64,000 bases of DNA, taken from positions 142,831,001-142,895,000 of the forward strand of contig CM065815.1 of assembly GCA_033398695.1 (NCBI GenBank). The letters are read 5' to 3'. Origin of the DNA: Orobanche coerulescens (taxonomy: Eukaryota > Streptophyta > Magnoliopsida > Lamiales > Orobanchaceae). The notes under the pieces are model-generated. The model did not search any database. It had not been told where the DNA came from and saw only the letters and a program-made list of their open reading frames with translations. The position numbers were made by a program, and so were the translations under genes. Positions 11,414-24,053 of the stretch are shown one piece after another (position 1 is the stretch's first letter; each line of letters begins with the position of its first letter).

Positions 11414-11599
11414 TGTTAAAGTAAATACACATGTGTGCCTTAGTATACATGCTATTGGGCTTCTCCCAAACTAGTATAGGGCTAGGCGTTTTAGAAAGTT
11501 CCAGAATATGTAATCTCTCCGTATTTAAAAGGACCCTATGAATGAGAATATACATTTTCTTCTGCCCTAATTCTTGTCTTATTTACATTCACTACAATA
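11414..11599 (+). repeat. 5' LTR of copia C
   Basis: At 186 bp it matches the 3' LTR at 20918-21075 except for scattered substitutions and a 28-bp stretch present only here. The terminal CA is mutated to TA. The primer site CGTTATCAGCACG begins at 11600. Confidence 0.9.
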
Positions 11600-13000
11600 C
11601 GTTATCAGCACGTAATCTACCAATAGAGCAAGAAAAATTCGACCAAAATTAAAAAAAAAAAAGAATTTTTTTCGGAAAACCCTAGCCGTCATCATCCTTC
11701 CGCCGCACAACCCTTCTTCCCCCGATGCAGGGCGACCTAAGATGAACGAGATGATTTAAAAGCAGTGACAACAGAGCTTCGGTAGAATTCCAGCAACAAA
11801 GAAGGGATTTTGCCTTCATCCCTCGTAGACATCAACTTCAGATTTGCGGCTCCCTCGCCTCAGATCCACCGCATTAGACCAAAACAAACCCGTTGCTGTC
11901 CAGAAGTGGCCACCGAAAAAACCCAATCCAGACCGTTGCGACGCCGGCCATCGCTGCTGCTATCGAAAGGGCGAAAACACAACAACACAGCCCGACCTGG
12001 CTACCATCACACACGACCCAAAGAAACTAGCCCAAACCCGAAGAAATCATATGCGTTGATCAATCGGGCAAAGGCGCCAATCCTTGGATCCGCGCCGAGT
12101 CTGAACTAGATTAGGAAATTCGCCAGCAGCCGTCATACGTTTGTTAATTTTGATTGGACGGCCACACAAACTTCGTCGGCTGGGACCGAGAATATTACTC
12201 AGATGGAGAGAGTGCGTATAGTGACTGAGAGGAAGGAGATTAATTTGTGGAGAGGACAAGGATGGCTCCGCTTAAGCCTCTTCAATTAGAGGAAATGGAT
12301 GAAATTATTTTCTTTATAATATACAATAAAATTAATTATATTATTTTTTTGTTAACAAATACCAATTTGATCCTTCATTTTTTTTATGTATGATAACTTA
12401 TAAGGAAATTTGTTTAGCTTTATTTTGGAGAGGAATTTGGAGAGGAATCAAGACGATCCAAACGGCTATTGAAGGTATGCCCTAAGAGAGAATCGTGTCC
12501 TTCTTGTAAGGTAATTCGTAAAACCCTACTATCTGTCTTATGTGCAATCTAGCCTGCTTTATTTAATTTACTTGCATAATTATAATTTATAATCTTTAAC
12601 ATTATGCATAAATCAACTTAAACGCTTAAATCACAATTTACTTGAATTAATTTAATTGTGCCATAAGACTCATATATCATGTTTATGACTTATTTGACCG
12701 CATAATGTGTATATAGATATATACTAAGATTATGTGTGTATATATATATATATATATAATTTGCATGCATATTTAGGTATGACATGCAACTAGGCTACAT
12801 TCCTAGTCTAGTTCAAATGACTGTATTTCTACTACCAATAGTACCATGATAACGAAACTTCATGTGTATCGCATCGAAATCATGACCATAACTTGGTTAT
12901 AAACAAAATAGTCTCATTATTGAATAATCTATCATGGATGAACTCATGATTATGTGAAACGTATTCGCTTCTTCTCTTGCTTACAAATATGGCTAATTCA
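11600..13000 (+). other. Leader of copia C
   Basis: A 1.4-kb region between the primer site and the gag start. AAG|GTATGCC near 12473 looks like a splice donor. A TG/TA microsatellite lies near 12735-12759. Short open frames near 11810-12109 do not resemble known proteins, so I read this as untranslated. Confidence 0.55.
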
Positions 13001-15781
13001 CCTCATTCGAAATTCAGCATCTTGGGCTCAGAAGGACTTGAGTGCCATAGATGAGATTCTGATATTAAGACATTAGCGCCGCACTTTCTGTTCATACAGA
13101 TGACGAACCATTTTAGAAGGTGAAAGAAAGCGCGCTAATGATTTTAGGCGAAATCTCGACCCCAACTTATGGTAGAAATATCTTTAGATGAAATCCCCAT
13201 CGAACTACGGGATGCACTTAAGGGCCATTTTGAGAATACTGTTGCTCGAATTGACTGTGCAGTGGGACGAAATCCACTTGCTTTATTATAACGAGTCAAC
13301 AATTTTTCAATAAAAGATATGCTCTGTCTTAAGGCGCGTCTTACTTTTTTGTGAAAATAAACTCACAGAAGACGACATGATCCAGAAAAAAAACTTTCCA
13401 ATTTCCATACTTAAGTGCTTATACTAACAAATCAGTATATGCTTGAGTACGATAATGCTAGGCCTGCCGAGACAAAGCAAATTCTCGAGGCTAGTAATGG
13501 CAAAGTGAAATGTGGAAAGAAATCCGATGAATAGGGGACTGGACGTGCCAATCCCAAACCACATGGGATGAATTCGCATGCTGAAAATGGACATGGCAGT
13601 CGTAGACGTGGTCGTGGTCACGGAGGCTCTTCCAATCTTCCAAAGTAGCGAGAAGAGATGATGCTCCTAGCTCCCAAGAAACGAGTTGATTTCCAATGTG
13701 AGATTACTGCCATTGGTATACGAACTGCCATGCAAGCAAACATTTCACAGCCAGCTAGAAGAGATATTGAGATTTCGACGAATATGAGACTCACTATATA
13801 AAGGAAGACAATCATGACATGACCCCGAATGTCACTTTCACATTTACCGATGGGAGTATCGCACCATACGTGCCAGAGTCATTAGACGCCCCCCATCTAT
13901 GACTAATTTTATCGGTAGACATTATAATATTTTTCAATAATGGTCTAATGTATTTTGGTTTCGAGCAAGATATTATTGTTGCTTACATATACAAGTGGTT
14001 GACTTCATTCAAAGTACTGAATATTGTTCCTATGCTTATGGTTCAGAGTTTTTATTACTCGTGTTCTCGTTTGACGAATGAAACGAGGAACACTCGAGTG
14101 ATAGGCTGATGGTAATATCCTATAATGTATCAGTGACTAGGATGATTGGATCATCCCACTTCATCCAAAGACGCGGCACCCCTGGTTCTTGGTGCCTAAC
14201 GGCACAGTTTTACAGTTACCGACACTCTATATGCATTGAGAGTGACTAACTCAAACCTTACAAAGTTTCAAGGATATACGTATCAACGACTTTCATGTTG
14301 AAACTCATTGTGAGAATGGAATAGAGTATCTCTATATCATCTCTAATGAATGCGGCCGAAAGCGCATCTTAGAGAAACTTACGAGTTAATCTAGTGGACT
14401 GTACGTCACTGCAATTATGGTTGTTGAATCTTATACGATTACCGATAACGAACTTTGGGACAGTGACTCGTGCAGGATTTGGCATAACTGATTGGGGCAT
14501 CCAGGTCATGACATGATGATCTGCACGGACATCTTTCATGTGCAAAGTAGAAGCGGGCAATGAACCCACATAACGAACTTTGTTGGTGTTCCTCAAGCTT
14601 GTCATCCAAAGCATCGGAGACATCCACCCGTTCTACACGTTTGACCCTGTCGAATGCACATCGTCTCTTCTGCAAAGCATGCGCTTTAGCCAAAGTAGGA
14701 GCGAGACTTTCCTACGCTAAAGATGTGAAAATTTCATTCTTACATAGGATTCAAATAGATATTTGTGGACCGATTCAACCAGAGTGCGGATCATTTAGAT
14801 GTTTTATGGTTCTAGTTGATGTTTCGACATGCTGGTCATATGTCGCCCTCTTGTCCACTAAAGATGCTGCTTTTGCAAAGCTTCTAGCACGGATTATCTG
14901 TCTAAGGGCTCACCACCCTGACCACTATGTTCGGTCTATAAGACTTGATAATGCTGGAGAGTTCACATCTAAAGTACTTGATAAATACTGCTTGTCGATC
15001 GGGAGCGACGAAAAGCATCCCATCCCCCACGAGCATACGCAAAATGGTCTCGCAAAGGCAACCATCAAACAAATCAGATGGTATCCCGGGCATTGGTTAT
15101 GCACAGCAATTTGCCTATTTCTGTCTGGGGTTATTTAGTCATGTCGCTCATTTTAGACCCTCTCCTAACCAAATGATTTATGCATTACCAGTTGGTAACT
15201 GGATAAGCCCTGATTTTTACATTTTGGACTCAGACGAACTTGAGTGCTAATTGTGCATATTTGGTTATGTAGTATTGTGCCTTATGCACCCCCACCGTGC
15301 ATGGGTCTTTAGAGATGATTAAGTAGTTACATTGGATACGAATCCCCAATGATTATCCGCTATTTAGAACCTTTGACAGGTGACCTCTTTACCGCTCGAT
15401 TGCGGATTGTGACTTTGATGAGACAACCTTCCCGTCGTTAGGGGGAGGAGAGAAGACGAACTTTCTCAGGGAACGACAGGAATTGTCATGGTGGGTCCCC
15501 ACTTTGTCTCATATTCATCCCCGTATTTTGCTATGTGATAGTGATAATTCTCGATCTTCGGAACATAGCAGATTCGATGCCTGATGCGTTTACTAATATC
15601 GTGAAAGTGACGAGATCATATATACCAGCTACAACCTGTAAGGTTGAAAGTCCTCGGTAAGAGGCGCAACACCGACGAGTCGAGTGCTGCCATCACACAT
15701 AGTGGATGTGTGATATAGGCCATAGCTCCCTAAAGGAAGAGGTGGAAGCTACATGGTTCGACTTAACACTCACCTAAGGAG
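13001..15781 (+). pseudogene. Copia C gag, protease and integrase remnants
   Basis: A gag start (MANSPHSKF) lies near 13001, with frames shifting repeatedly. A Gly/Arg-rich GHGSRRRGRGHGG segment near 13580-13625 marks the end of gag. The region before integrase has RLGHPG-type sequence near 14490. Integrase is clearest at 14700-15100: QIDICGPIQPE, FMVLVDVS (first catalytic Asp), IRLDNAGEFT (second Asp) and HTQNGLAKATIKQ. In the last the catalytic Glu of NGLAES-type motifs is replaced by Lys, so the enzyme would be dead even without stops. The YLEPLTGDLF segment near 15360 is the usual sequence after integrase. The reading continues beyond the solo LTR. Confidence 0.82.
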
Positions 15782-17882
15782 TCTAACACCCCAAATCACG
15801 TAAGGGATGTTACACGCCGTAGAACCCTCATGAGGTCTACCAGGCTAACACATGACAGATAAACCACAATGAAATTCCAAAAGACACAATCATCATAGTA
15901 AAATAGGGCCGTGGCCTTGGCCAAAACATTTTAATGGAAGTACACGAAGAATGAGTCAAATACCAATTCATTGCCCACGCAGGGGATTTTGACCAAGTTT
16001 AAAAATAATCAGTCTAACTCCAATACCCAAACAGATACAATGACAAAGCATAAAATATAGACTCGAGCCTCATCATCATGCCCTACCATCCTTTGCGTGC
16101 ATATCACGTGCCCGCTCCTCATCTCTTCCGACACCTGAAATGCATAAGACGCATTTCCCCCATTTAAGGGGTTAGCATTCGAATAACTAGTGCAAGTACA
16201 CAATTACACTACATTATATACATATACGATTTACACAGTCATCTCATTTAGAAAAAAGTTGAAAATCCATATTCCAGAATATCACATTGGCATTCAAAAC
16301 AGTTTAAGAATTCATCACAATATCACAAACATTCACAACTGGTAACCCGTGGTCGTACCCCTTAGTATCGACCCCCAGACGCCCCATCGAACGCTCCGGG
16401 TGGGAAACCACTTCCGCGGCCGTACCCCTTAGTATCGGCCCCCAGACACCCCGTCGAACGCTCCGGGTGGAAGTTCAACCACACACACACACCCAAGTCC
16501 ACTTCCGCGGCCGTACCCCTTGGTATCGACCCCCAGACGTCCCGTCGAACACTCCGGGTGGAAGGAACAAGTAACTCACACACCCAAAATATCAAGATTC
16601 ATCATTCATATCAAAACCGTAACACACATAACGGAATGTAATACATGTACTTGCCTTGAATAAAATGAAGCGAAGGAAACGGCGAAAGAAAAGGTTCTGG
16701 TCTGAACAATATTCACATATCTGTTCCTAATACAATAACGGTATACAAACAATCTCAATATTGCATAAACGTAAGAATTCCTCCTAATTCTACCCATTGG
16801 GACAATTTGTCGGTCACTACGAAGTCATAAACGATTCTAATCTAGTAACGGTGAAAACCTTGAAGTTTAATCTGTTAAACTATATAGGTAGCAAGGAATT
16901 ACGACTACGCAATCGAAATCTAACAACTCATCGAAGCTAAATCGGTTTAAAAGGGTAAAATCATATCAAAATCCCGAAATCCCCAAAAGCTAGGGTTCTA
17001 AAGAAATATACCTCGATTTGAAGATGAACAATGGATGATTTGATGCTAGAGTGATGATATGATGTCCAAAAATTGCTTCTCAACTGAGGTTGGACGAAAT
17101 TGGACGAACCCTAGGATAGAAAAGTCGCTCCATCGCGAAGGTGGTGAAAGAAATGAAAGAATGAGAAGGAAACCGCTGCCCAGTTTATTATACTGGGCAG
17201 CATTACAGCCGTAATATGTGACCCGTTACGGCCGTAATGGCATTCCAGATCCAACTGAACTGATTCTGCAGCATCGTTACGGTTGTTACGAAGGGGACAT
17301 TACGGCCGTAATGTGTAGAGGTTTACGGTCGTAATGCATGGGTACTTACGGCCGTACCTCAGGCTTGAAAGTTGGCCAGCCTGCAATCTGAGAAAGAAAA
17401 ATAATAGCTCGACAACCACCGGAAGAAAATAGGGTAGGGTCACTGGATGCCCAAAAATTCTCTGCTTATGAGTCAAATATCACAATCATCACATACCTCC
17501 GGCCACCCGAAGGTCGGTATAGAACGAGTATTAACAACGACACCCAAAATTATAAGAATTTACAAAAATGACCCGAACGTCCTAAATTCACGATACAACG
17601 TCGGATTTACAATCCGAAACTCACAAAATGAGCAACTCAACCATACGAACTCATGGAAAAAGGAAAATAACGAAATCGAACGAGTTTTACGAGAATCGAA
17701 TGTACATGCGATAAAACATAGCTCAAGACGAAAATACGTAAAACATCTCCGAAACTCGTCCAAATGGAAAAATTCCAAGAACAAAATAGATTCAGAATTC
17801 CAAAACAGTAACAAGCGAGTCTTCCGAAATGAACATACACCAAAAATAGAAATTACTAAAAATAGAAAGTACGGATATTACA
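15782..17882. mobile_element. Solo Ty3-type LTR inside copia C
   Basis: The 2101-bp insert starts TCTAACACCCC (probably TGTAACACCCC originally) and ends GGATATTACA. It is flanked by perfect 5-bp duplications AGGAG (15777-15781 and 17883-17887). It has no internal coding region, primer site or second LTR, so it is a solo LTR left by recombination. The size and TGTAA/TTACA ends suggest a Tekay/Del-like chromovirus, and the orientation is not certain. Inside are three copies of a 70-95-bp unit (16340-16566) and a cluster of TTACGGCCGTAA palindromes (17200-17360). The 150-codon open frame at 17447 does not look like a protein. Confidence 0.82.
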
Positions 17883-17887
17883 AGGAG

Positions 17888-19760
17888 AAGGTAGAGTAAG
17901 GCACAAACTTATATATTAGTCATCAATGAACTCGTTTCAAGAGATCATACTTGATTTTACTATGTCCATGAGTTATGACGAGGGGGACGCCCCGAAGATT
18001 GACATGATTCAGAAAATCAAGAAATCTCGATGAATCACGAGAGTGTGGACTAATCATCCACCCACTTTGATGATCTATCGTTTCTCAAAGCATAGAGCAA
18101 GATGATGCCGAACCTCGCTCTGTTGTATGATATCAACATTGAGTTGATTGTCCTTAAAGGATAAAGCATTCCACGCAGAACTATATTTTCTTTGACAAAC
18201 AGATAGGTAATTGGTAGGTAGTGCTAACCTCACCAAGTGTAAATCCTATAGGACATAAAATAAATCTTTGTCAGTAAGCATAATGAGAAGAATGAAGTCC
18301 TGAAGTACAAGGCTCGAAGGTTCTCATAAATGTCGTGGAATTGACTGAGGAGACGTACTCTCCCCTAAGCTACTTCATTAGCTTAGTAATTTGCGAAGGA
18401 CTGGAAATGTAGCTCATAAATGTGGTTAGTGATATCTTTATGGGGATATTAATATAGAGATATATATGAAAGCGCTCGATGGCATTTCATTACCCAAGTC
18501 AAGTGACTCTAGACCACGGAGTGCGTTTGCAGTACGGTTGAAACGCCCACTTTACAGATTAAAACAATCCGGGCAGATGTGGTATACCCGCCTAAGTGAC
18601 TACTTGATTGGAAGGGGATATAAGAATGATGAATTATGTCCCTGCGTGTTTATTAAGAAAACAAGTTCCAGATTAGCAATTGTAGCTATATATGTCGACG
18701 ATATGAACATAATCGGTACTCTTGACGAATTAAGAGAAACCACAGCTATCTAAAATCCGAAGTTGAGATGAATGATCTGGGATGACTCGGTCTTATCTAG
18801 GCATTGAGCTAGATTGTCGATCTAGTAGAATCCGCATCCACCCGTCTGCCTATGTCCAAAAGAATATCAGGCATTTTAATATGGACAAGGCACATACGGT
18901 TAGCACTCCCATGATTAGTTGTAGTTTGGACTTGAAGAAAAATCCATTTCATCCGAAGGAATGTGATGAAGAGCTTTTGGGAGACGAAATATCCTATATA
19001 AAGTGTAATATGTGCATTATTGTACTTGGCTCAGTATACTCGACCTGTTATAGCTTTCTCAGTGAACTTGTTGGCTAAATATAGGTCTGAGCCCACGCAA
19101 TGTCATTGGAATGGTATCAAAAACATCTTTTGATACTTCAAAGGAACCATTGACTCGGGAATTTTCCTTCCCTATCATGCTAACGAAACTATCGATGAAT
19201 GTGCAATCACTAAAGTAAGTGTGAATGCCGAGGAAACTACCCCGACGAATGTGTTGGTAGGATTTGCTGATGTTGGGTACATTTTGGACCCATATAAAGA
19301 TCGCTCCCAGATTGGTTACGCTTTTACCATTAGGAACACCGCGATATATTGGAGATCAACTAAGCAAACCCTTGTTGCTACCTCCTCGAATTACGCTGAG
19401 ATTATCGCTCTACATGAGGCAGTACGCGAGTGTATATAGTTGAGAACCATCATTATACATATTCGAGGTAACAGTGGACTAAGTAATGTCACTATGCGCC
19501 CACATGCATATACGAAGATAATGCCGCTTGCATCGAACAGATGAAGCTTGGGTATATCAAGAGGGATAATACGAAGCACATCTCTCCAAAGTTTTTCTAT
19601 AATCAGCAACAACAGGCCCTCCTCAATATCTAAGTTAAGCAACTGAAGTCTGAGGAGAATGTGGTTGATTTATTCACTAAATTATTACCCAAAGCCGTAT
19701 TTGAAAAACATGTGAGAAACATCAGAATGCGTAGGATTTCTGGACACCTGAGATCGAAGT
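17888..19760 (+). pseudogene. Copia C reverse transcriptase and RNase H remnants
   Basis: Degenerate RT sequence resumes after the solo LTR. Best preserved is 18466-18753 with RPLYRLKQSGQMWYTRLSDY and an intact YVDD (18691-18702). Next comes LGIELDCRSSRIRIHPSAYV (18785 onward), then RNase H pieces with SQIGYAFTIRNTAIYWRST and SSNYAEIIALHEAVREC (19221-19439). It ends near LFTKLLPKAVFEKHV (about 19665-19715). Frames shift several times. This completes the gag-protease-integrase-RT-RNase H order of copia C. Confidence 0.85.
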
Positions 19761-19890
19761 AAGGATCGGATGAGAGGGTGAGGTATAACGAATTTTACGC
19801 ACCAATGTTGTACTCTTTTCTTGACAACTTTTATTTTGTCCTAATGGATTTTGTTACTTGGCAAAGTTTTTAACGAGGCAACATCACTTG

Positions 19891-20524
19891 AAAAGTCTTT
19901 TCTCTCCCACTCTCTCTCTAGAAATTTCTCTCCTACCTCTCACTAGATTTCAACCTTCCAACCTCCGATCTCACTTAATAATTCCGGCGGTCGGTTTCGA
20001 CCGGCCGTCCGGATCTCTTTTTTACTTTTCTCTCCTTTCAATAAAAACCCTTACCCACAGATCTGTCACCACCCACAGGCTACCGTTCTCTTGCCGTTCG
20101 CTGCTGCTGCCGCTGTCTCCCGGACTCCACTGCTCAGATCTATTGCGGTCCATCGTCGATGGCTTGATGCTGCTTTGGGTTTTATGTTTAGATCTGTTAG
20201 GTTTAGGTCTAGCTCCTTTTAGGATGCCTAGTTTTATCTTCTTTGTATGTATTATGTACTTTATGTACTTTTGTCAAGCTACACTTTATGGTTGTGTCTA
20301 CCAAAAGCTCACATTGGTGATTCCCCCCACCCTTGTATGGTGTTGCTATTGCATATCATAACCATTATGGTGTATGTCTTGTTTGTCTTTTGGCTTAACT
20401 TGTTACTTCGTGTATTTTGTTTGGCAAATCGGTTTCGATTTTGCCCGTTATGTTCGTTGTAACTTGTTATGTTCAAATTACCTCCTTTTGTGAGGTGTGC
20501 TATGAAATATCTGTTCAAAAAAAA
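19891..20524 (+). mobile_element. PolyA retroposon in copia C
   Basis: A 634-bp insert is flanked by an 11-bp direct repeat, AACATCACTTG (19880-19890 and 20525-20535), and ends in a polyA run. That is the signature of LINE-type target-primed insertion. The 5' part is C/T-rich like a LINE leader and the 3' part is T-rich. A chance open frame (19858-20361) starts outside the insert. It could be a short internally deleted LINE, a SINE or a processed transcript. Confidence 0.8.
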
Positions 20525-20917
20525 AACATCACTTGCACTGTTTTTCAGATTCCTTGATTGACGAACTAATCAGGGGGAGATGTAGACTTGGGGGGAGTCT
20601 TACATCTACGTCGCAATTTACACTCTTTTCCTTAACCAAGAACTCTTTTTTCCCACTGGGTTTTTATCACTTGGAAAGGTTTTTAACGAGGTAATTAGAC
20701 GTTTAGCTCATTGATCGACGAACTGATCGCGTTCTTGAGCACATTGATCGACGAAATGATCAATAGAGGTTTTGGCTTAATGAAATTAGCATAACCTATA
20801 TGTCTGGATGTTGTACTCTTTTTCCTACGATCAAGGCATTTTTCCTATGTGGTTTTTGCTTGACGAGGTTTTAACGAGACAACTTGACATGCTTTGAAGA
20901 CTCGGCACAAGGAGGAG

Positions 20918-21075
20918 TGTTAAAGTAAATACACATGTGTGTCTTAGTCTACATGCTATTGGGCTTCTCCCAAACTAGTATAGGGCTAGGCCTGTTAGAA
21001 TGTTCCAGAATATGTAATCTCTCCCTATTTAAAGGGACCCTATGAATTCTTGTCTTATTTACGTTCACTACAACA
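20918..21075 (+). repeat. 3' LTR of copia C
   Basis: TGTTAAAGT to ACAACA, 158 bp, preceded by the purine run GGAGGAG. It matches the 5' LTR at 11414. Confidence 0.9.
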
Positions 21076-22535
21076 AGAACATATTTGTAGTATAGAAAAT
21101 TAAATTTTCAAATTCGAACCTTGCTATGAAAGATCTTTTGCAGTTGACAGATCCTTTAAGCAAAATATCATAAGGAAAATCATATATTACAAAAACACAA
21201 TACTTATATGATCCTTGAAGCACTCCACATGGCTTATGTGGATTAAAAATGCTAATAGTTGGCCATTGTTGCATATTTACGTCGGTTGTCTTCAAGGTTC
21301 TTCGGTCATGAATGGTAGCCACAAAATAATCCCTATAACCCAATTTCCAAGAAAATCTTAATTCCATTTTACGATTGTTGGAAAAAAGTGTAATGATTTT
21401 CTTAGAAATTGTCAAAATAACGGGACATAAAATTTAAATTAAAGTCGGGACTTATGTTGGACATAATTTCCATAAGACGATGTGTTAACGGTCTTCGACA
21501 ATCATCCCTAAGATACAACGGCTTTCGATTAGTCTGTTGCAACACCTGCAAGAAACTAACCTTCGGTGGTGAACTACTCTGTGTCCAGAACTTTTAAGAT
21601 AGAAGGGAAAATAGGACAAATACAACAACGTACAAGTGAACTAATTTGAAACTACGTTTGTGTATTTCTATGTATTTTCATTCCACTAGGGGAACATCTA
21701 CGTGTGGATAGCCAAAAGTTTCGACTGGAACAACACGATTGTTCTAACAAATCTTTTCAACCAAATGGTACGAATGAACAGATACATCAATTGAATTTAT
21801 ATTAGAACAACACAATTCTTCGTATAAAACCCTGCATTCGAATTCATTCGAATAGGTCTGCATGAGTACTCACAACTTTCATCCAATAATTCTATTCATA
21901 TGGAAATTTATTGATTCTAATAAATTTTTCCAACACGTTGTTCAATATATGTACTTTAACCATTAATATTTTTAATTATATATTAGTAAAATTTATAAAA
22001 AAAATAATATTCCAAAAATATACATTATGACAAATCCAGTATCTTGCAAACTGACATTTGAATTATATTAATAGAAAAAAAATACGATCAAATATTTGTA
22101 TGTAGATAATATAAAAGCCAGAATATTACAAGTAAAAATAAACAGATATAGTTTCTTTAAGCAATGACCTTGATGTAGTGGCGACCATGAGGTACCTTTA
22201 GCTTCTTTTTGTTAGAGGCCAAAAGTTCGAGTTCTTTAAGATCATGTCGATGGAAACAATTTCGAGTAACCATGTGGCACCCATGAATTTGGATATAGGG
22301 GTCCACTATAGAGCAATCACTTTGATAGAATAGAACTCATGTGCAAGCATCCTCATCCTAAAAAGGTACTTCTCGCTGTCCTTGCTTTCAACATTCTGTT
22401 TTGCATTTAGTTTAATTAACTAATGGTTAACTTGTGTTATAATAGTGCGATGGTGGTAACATAACTAGATTAAAATTAGAAAATTATCTTTACTAGGAAA
22501 AGGATATTAGCCACCGGAGACCAAAAGAACTGTCA
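21076..22535. other. Unassigned sequence with short minus-strand frames
   Basis: No recognised gene. Two minus-strand stretches look somewhat protein-like. One is 21068-21415 (115 codons, with NPHKPCGVLQGSYKYCVFVI). The other is about 22165-22320 (CSIVDPYIQIHGCHMV to a stop after KVIA). I do not recognise either, and both could be gene relics or chance. Confidence 0.35.
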
Positions 22536-22646
22536 TTCAACGGTTTTCGTAGGCGGACGGCAAGCGGCCTGCTGGAGAACAGACCGGCAGGTGGCGGTGA
22601 CCAAAGAAAATATAAGAAAAATGAAAGATCACGGGAGGTCCGGCGG
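22536..22646. repeat. GC-rich tandem repeat, left part
   Basis: Sequence with GGAGAACAGACCGGCAGG and GATCACGGGAGGTCCGGCGG matches units continuing at 31732-32090. The Athila element split one unit: joining the flanks (one GGCGG kept) restores the order seen in the next unit. Confidence 0.75.
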
Positions 22647-23902
22647 TGTTAGGTGTATTTTTATACGCTTATTTATCATTATTTCGTATTATTTTGGAGA
22701 GTAAATTTGCTTAAATGAGCTCTTAATGCCTTAATCTTATATGTTTGTCAGGTGATTGGAGTCCGGAAGCTAAAACGAGGCGAAACGGGCGAAAACGGCA
22801 AATTTTGGCCGTGAGCCGCGGCACAAGGAAGCAGGGCCGCGGCACAGGAAGACAACCAGCGGGCACAAAGTAGACTGTACTCTGTGCCGCGGCACAGATT
22901 TAGTGAGCCGCGGCACACTAGGCGGTTTTTGTATGCTCCGCGCGGATTTGGGCCGTTTTGAAGCCAGTTCTCGACCTACTCACACGAACGCGATTTGGAG
23001 ACTGTGCAAAGCTATAAATAAGGGTTTAAGACCCTAATTAATCATCTTTGGGGATCTTGGAAAATCAGAGAATCTTGAGGAGACGGCAGAAGAGGAAGAG
23101 AAGCAGAAGACTTCAAGAGCAGAGGGCGGAAGCCAGAAGAACGGAGGAATCCGAGTTCTTCATCTGCGTTTGATTTTAATGCTTTTATTCATTTATTCTG
23201 TATTTTCATTTATTAGCATGTCAGGCTAAAACCCTAATCTAGGATTTTGATGAAACCTACGTTTTGATGGATTTGCTTGAGATTATCTAATTAATTACCT
23301 TTTTGTTGAGTTTTCCCAATCGTGTTTAATGCTTTCAATTATCTGGCCAATAGTTGTATTGTTTTAATCATTCAATTCGAATCGGGAGAGGAGAATTGGT
23401 GAGGAACTATTGGTGAGGAGCGTTTTATTCTGTGAGATAGGAATATACTCATAGGAACTACGTGGCCTTTTGGAGATTTTATGCGTTTTGCCTATTGACG
23501 AATTAATTCACCTAGGGATAGAGTGCGTTATTCGCCTTTAGAAAAATCTATTAACCTCGGGAGAGGCGGTAGAATATATTAGCAATCTTCGCCTTCAATA
23601 AATTGGGAAAATCATTAACTTCAGATAATCGAGAGTAAATTCGGATAAATCGAGGTGGATTCAGAATCCTAGACTTATTCATCATTTGATTTTCTTTCCT
23701 CAAGCGATCGTTTTTTTACTATTTTGTCTTTTATTAATTCTTTTAGTAATTAATTGCAAAACCAAAGTTCGATTGTTCGAATAAAACTGGAATACATAAA
23801 AATCGGTAGTTAGTGATTCAGTCCTCGTGGGAACGATACTCACTCATCACTTTATTACTTGTATACGATAACGTACACTTGCGTTCAAGAATTATCGCAA
23901 CA
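22647..23902 (+). repeat. 5' LTR of the Athila element
   Basis: TGTTAGGTG to CGCAACA. Four GCCGCGGCAC palindrome-type units lie at 22812-22918, and a TATA box TATAAATA at 23013-23020. The R/U5 part is AT-rich. Confidence 0.95.
23013..23020 (+). promoter_or_regulatory. TATA box of the Athila LTR
   Basis: GCTATAAATAAGGG lies about 95 bp downstream of the GCCGCGGCAC array. The same box is conserved in the 3' LTR. Confidence 0.7.
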
Positions 23903-23908
23903 AGTTTT

Positions 23909-23926
23909 TGGCGCCGTTGCCGGGGA
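23909..23926 (+). promoter_or_regulatory. Primer binding site of the Athila element
   Basis: TGGCGCCGTTGCCGGGGA lies six bases after the 5' LTR. It is the tRNA-Asp type primer site characteristic of Athila-lineage elements. Confidence 0.85.
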
Positions 23927-24053
23927 CTGAAATTTTTGCTAATATCGATTTCAGTATTTCTAGTCTTAGTTTGAACGTTTTTATTTTATTATTTTTGTGT
24001 ATTTAATTTTATTTATTTATTTGTTTTTCCTTTCAGGATCTTTCGCGTAGTGC

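Larger units (their letters stand above)
11414..21075 (+). mobile_element. Ty1/copia element C (Ale-like), decayed
   Basis: A complete but decayed copia element. The 5' LTR starts TGTTAAAGT and ends TACAATA, the primer site ATTATCAGCACG-like sequence follows directly, and the internal order is gag, protease, integrase, RT, RNase H. A purine tract CAAGGAGGAG precedes the 3' LTR. It is interrupted by a solo LTR at 15782-17882 and a retroposon at 19891-20524. Flanks AGATT (11409-11413) and AGAAC (21076-21080) are not a clean target duplication. The LTRs differ at about ten aligned sites plus a 28-bp indel, so it is old. Confidence 0.88.

Noticed and set aside
11810..12109. 99-codon open frame in the copia C leader
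   Set aside because: No recognisable domain, Arg/Pro-rich composition, and position in an untranslated leader.
17447..17899. 150-codon open frame
   Set aside because: It lies in the noncoding solo LTR, runs through the LTR edge and target duplication, and has Lys/Asn/Ser-rich AT-driven composition.
19858..20361. 167-codon open frame
   Set aside because: It starts in copia C and runs into the retroposon across an insertion junction, so it cannot be an original gene.
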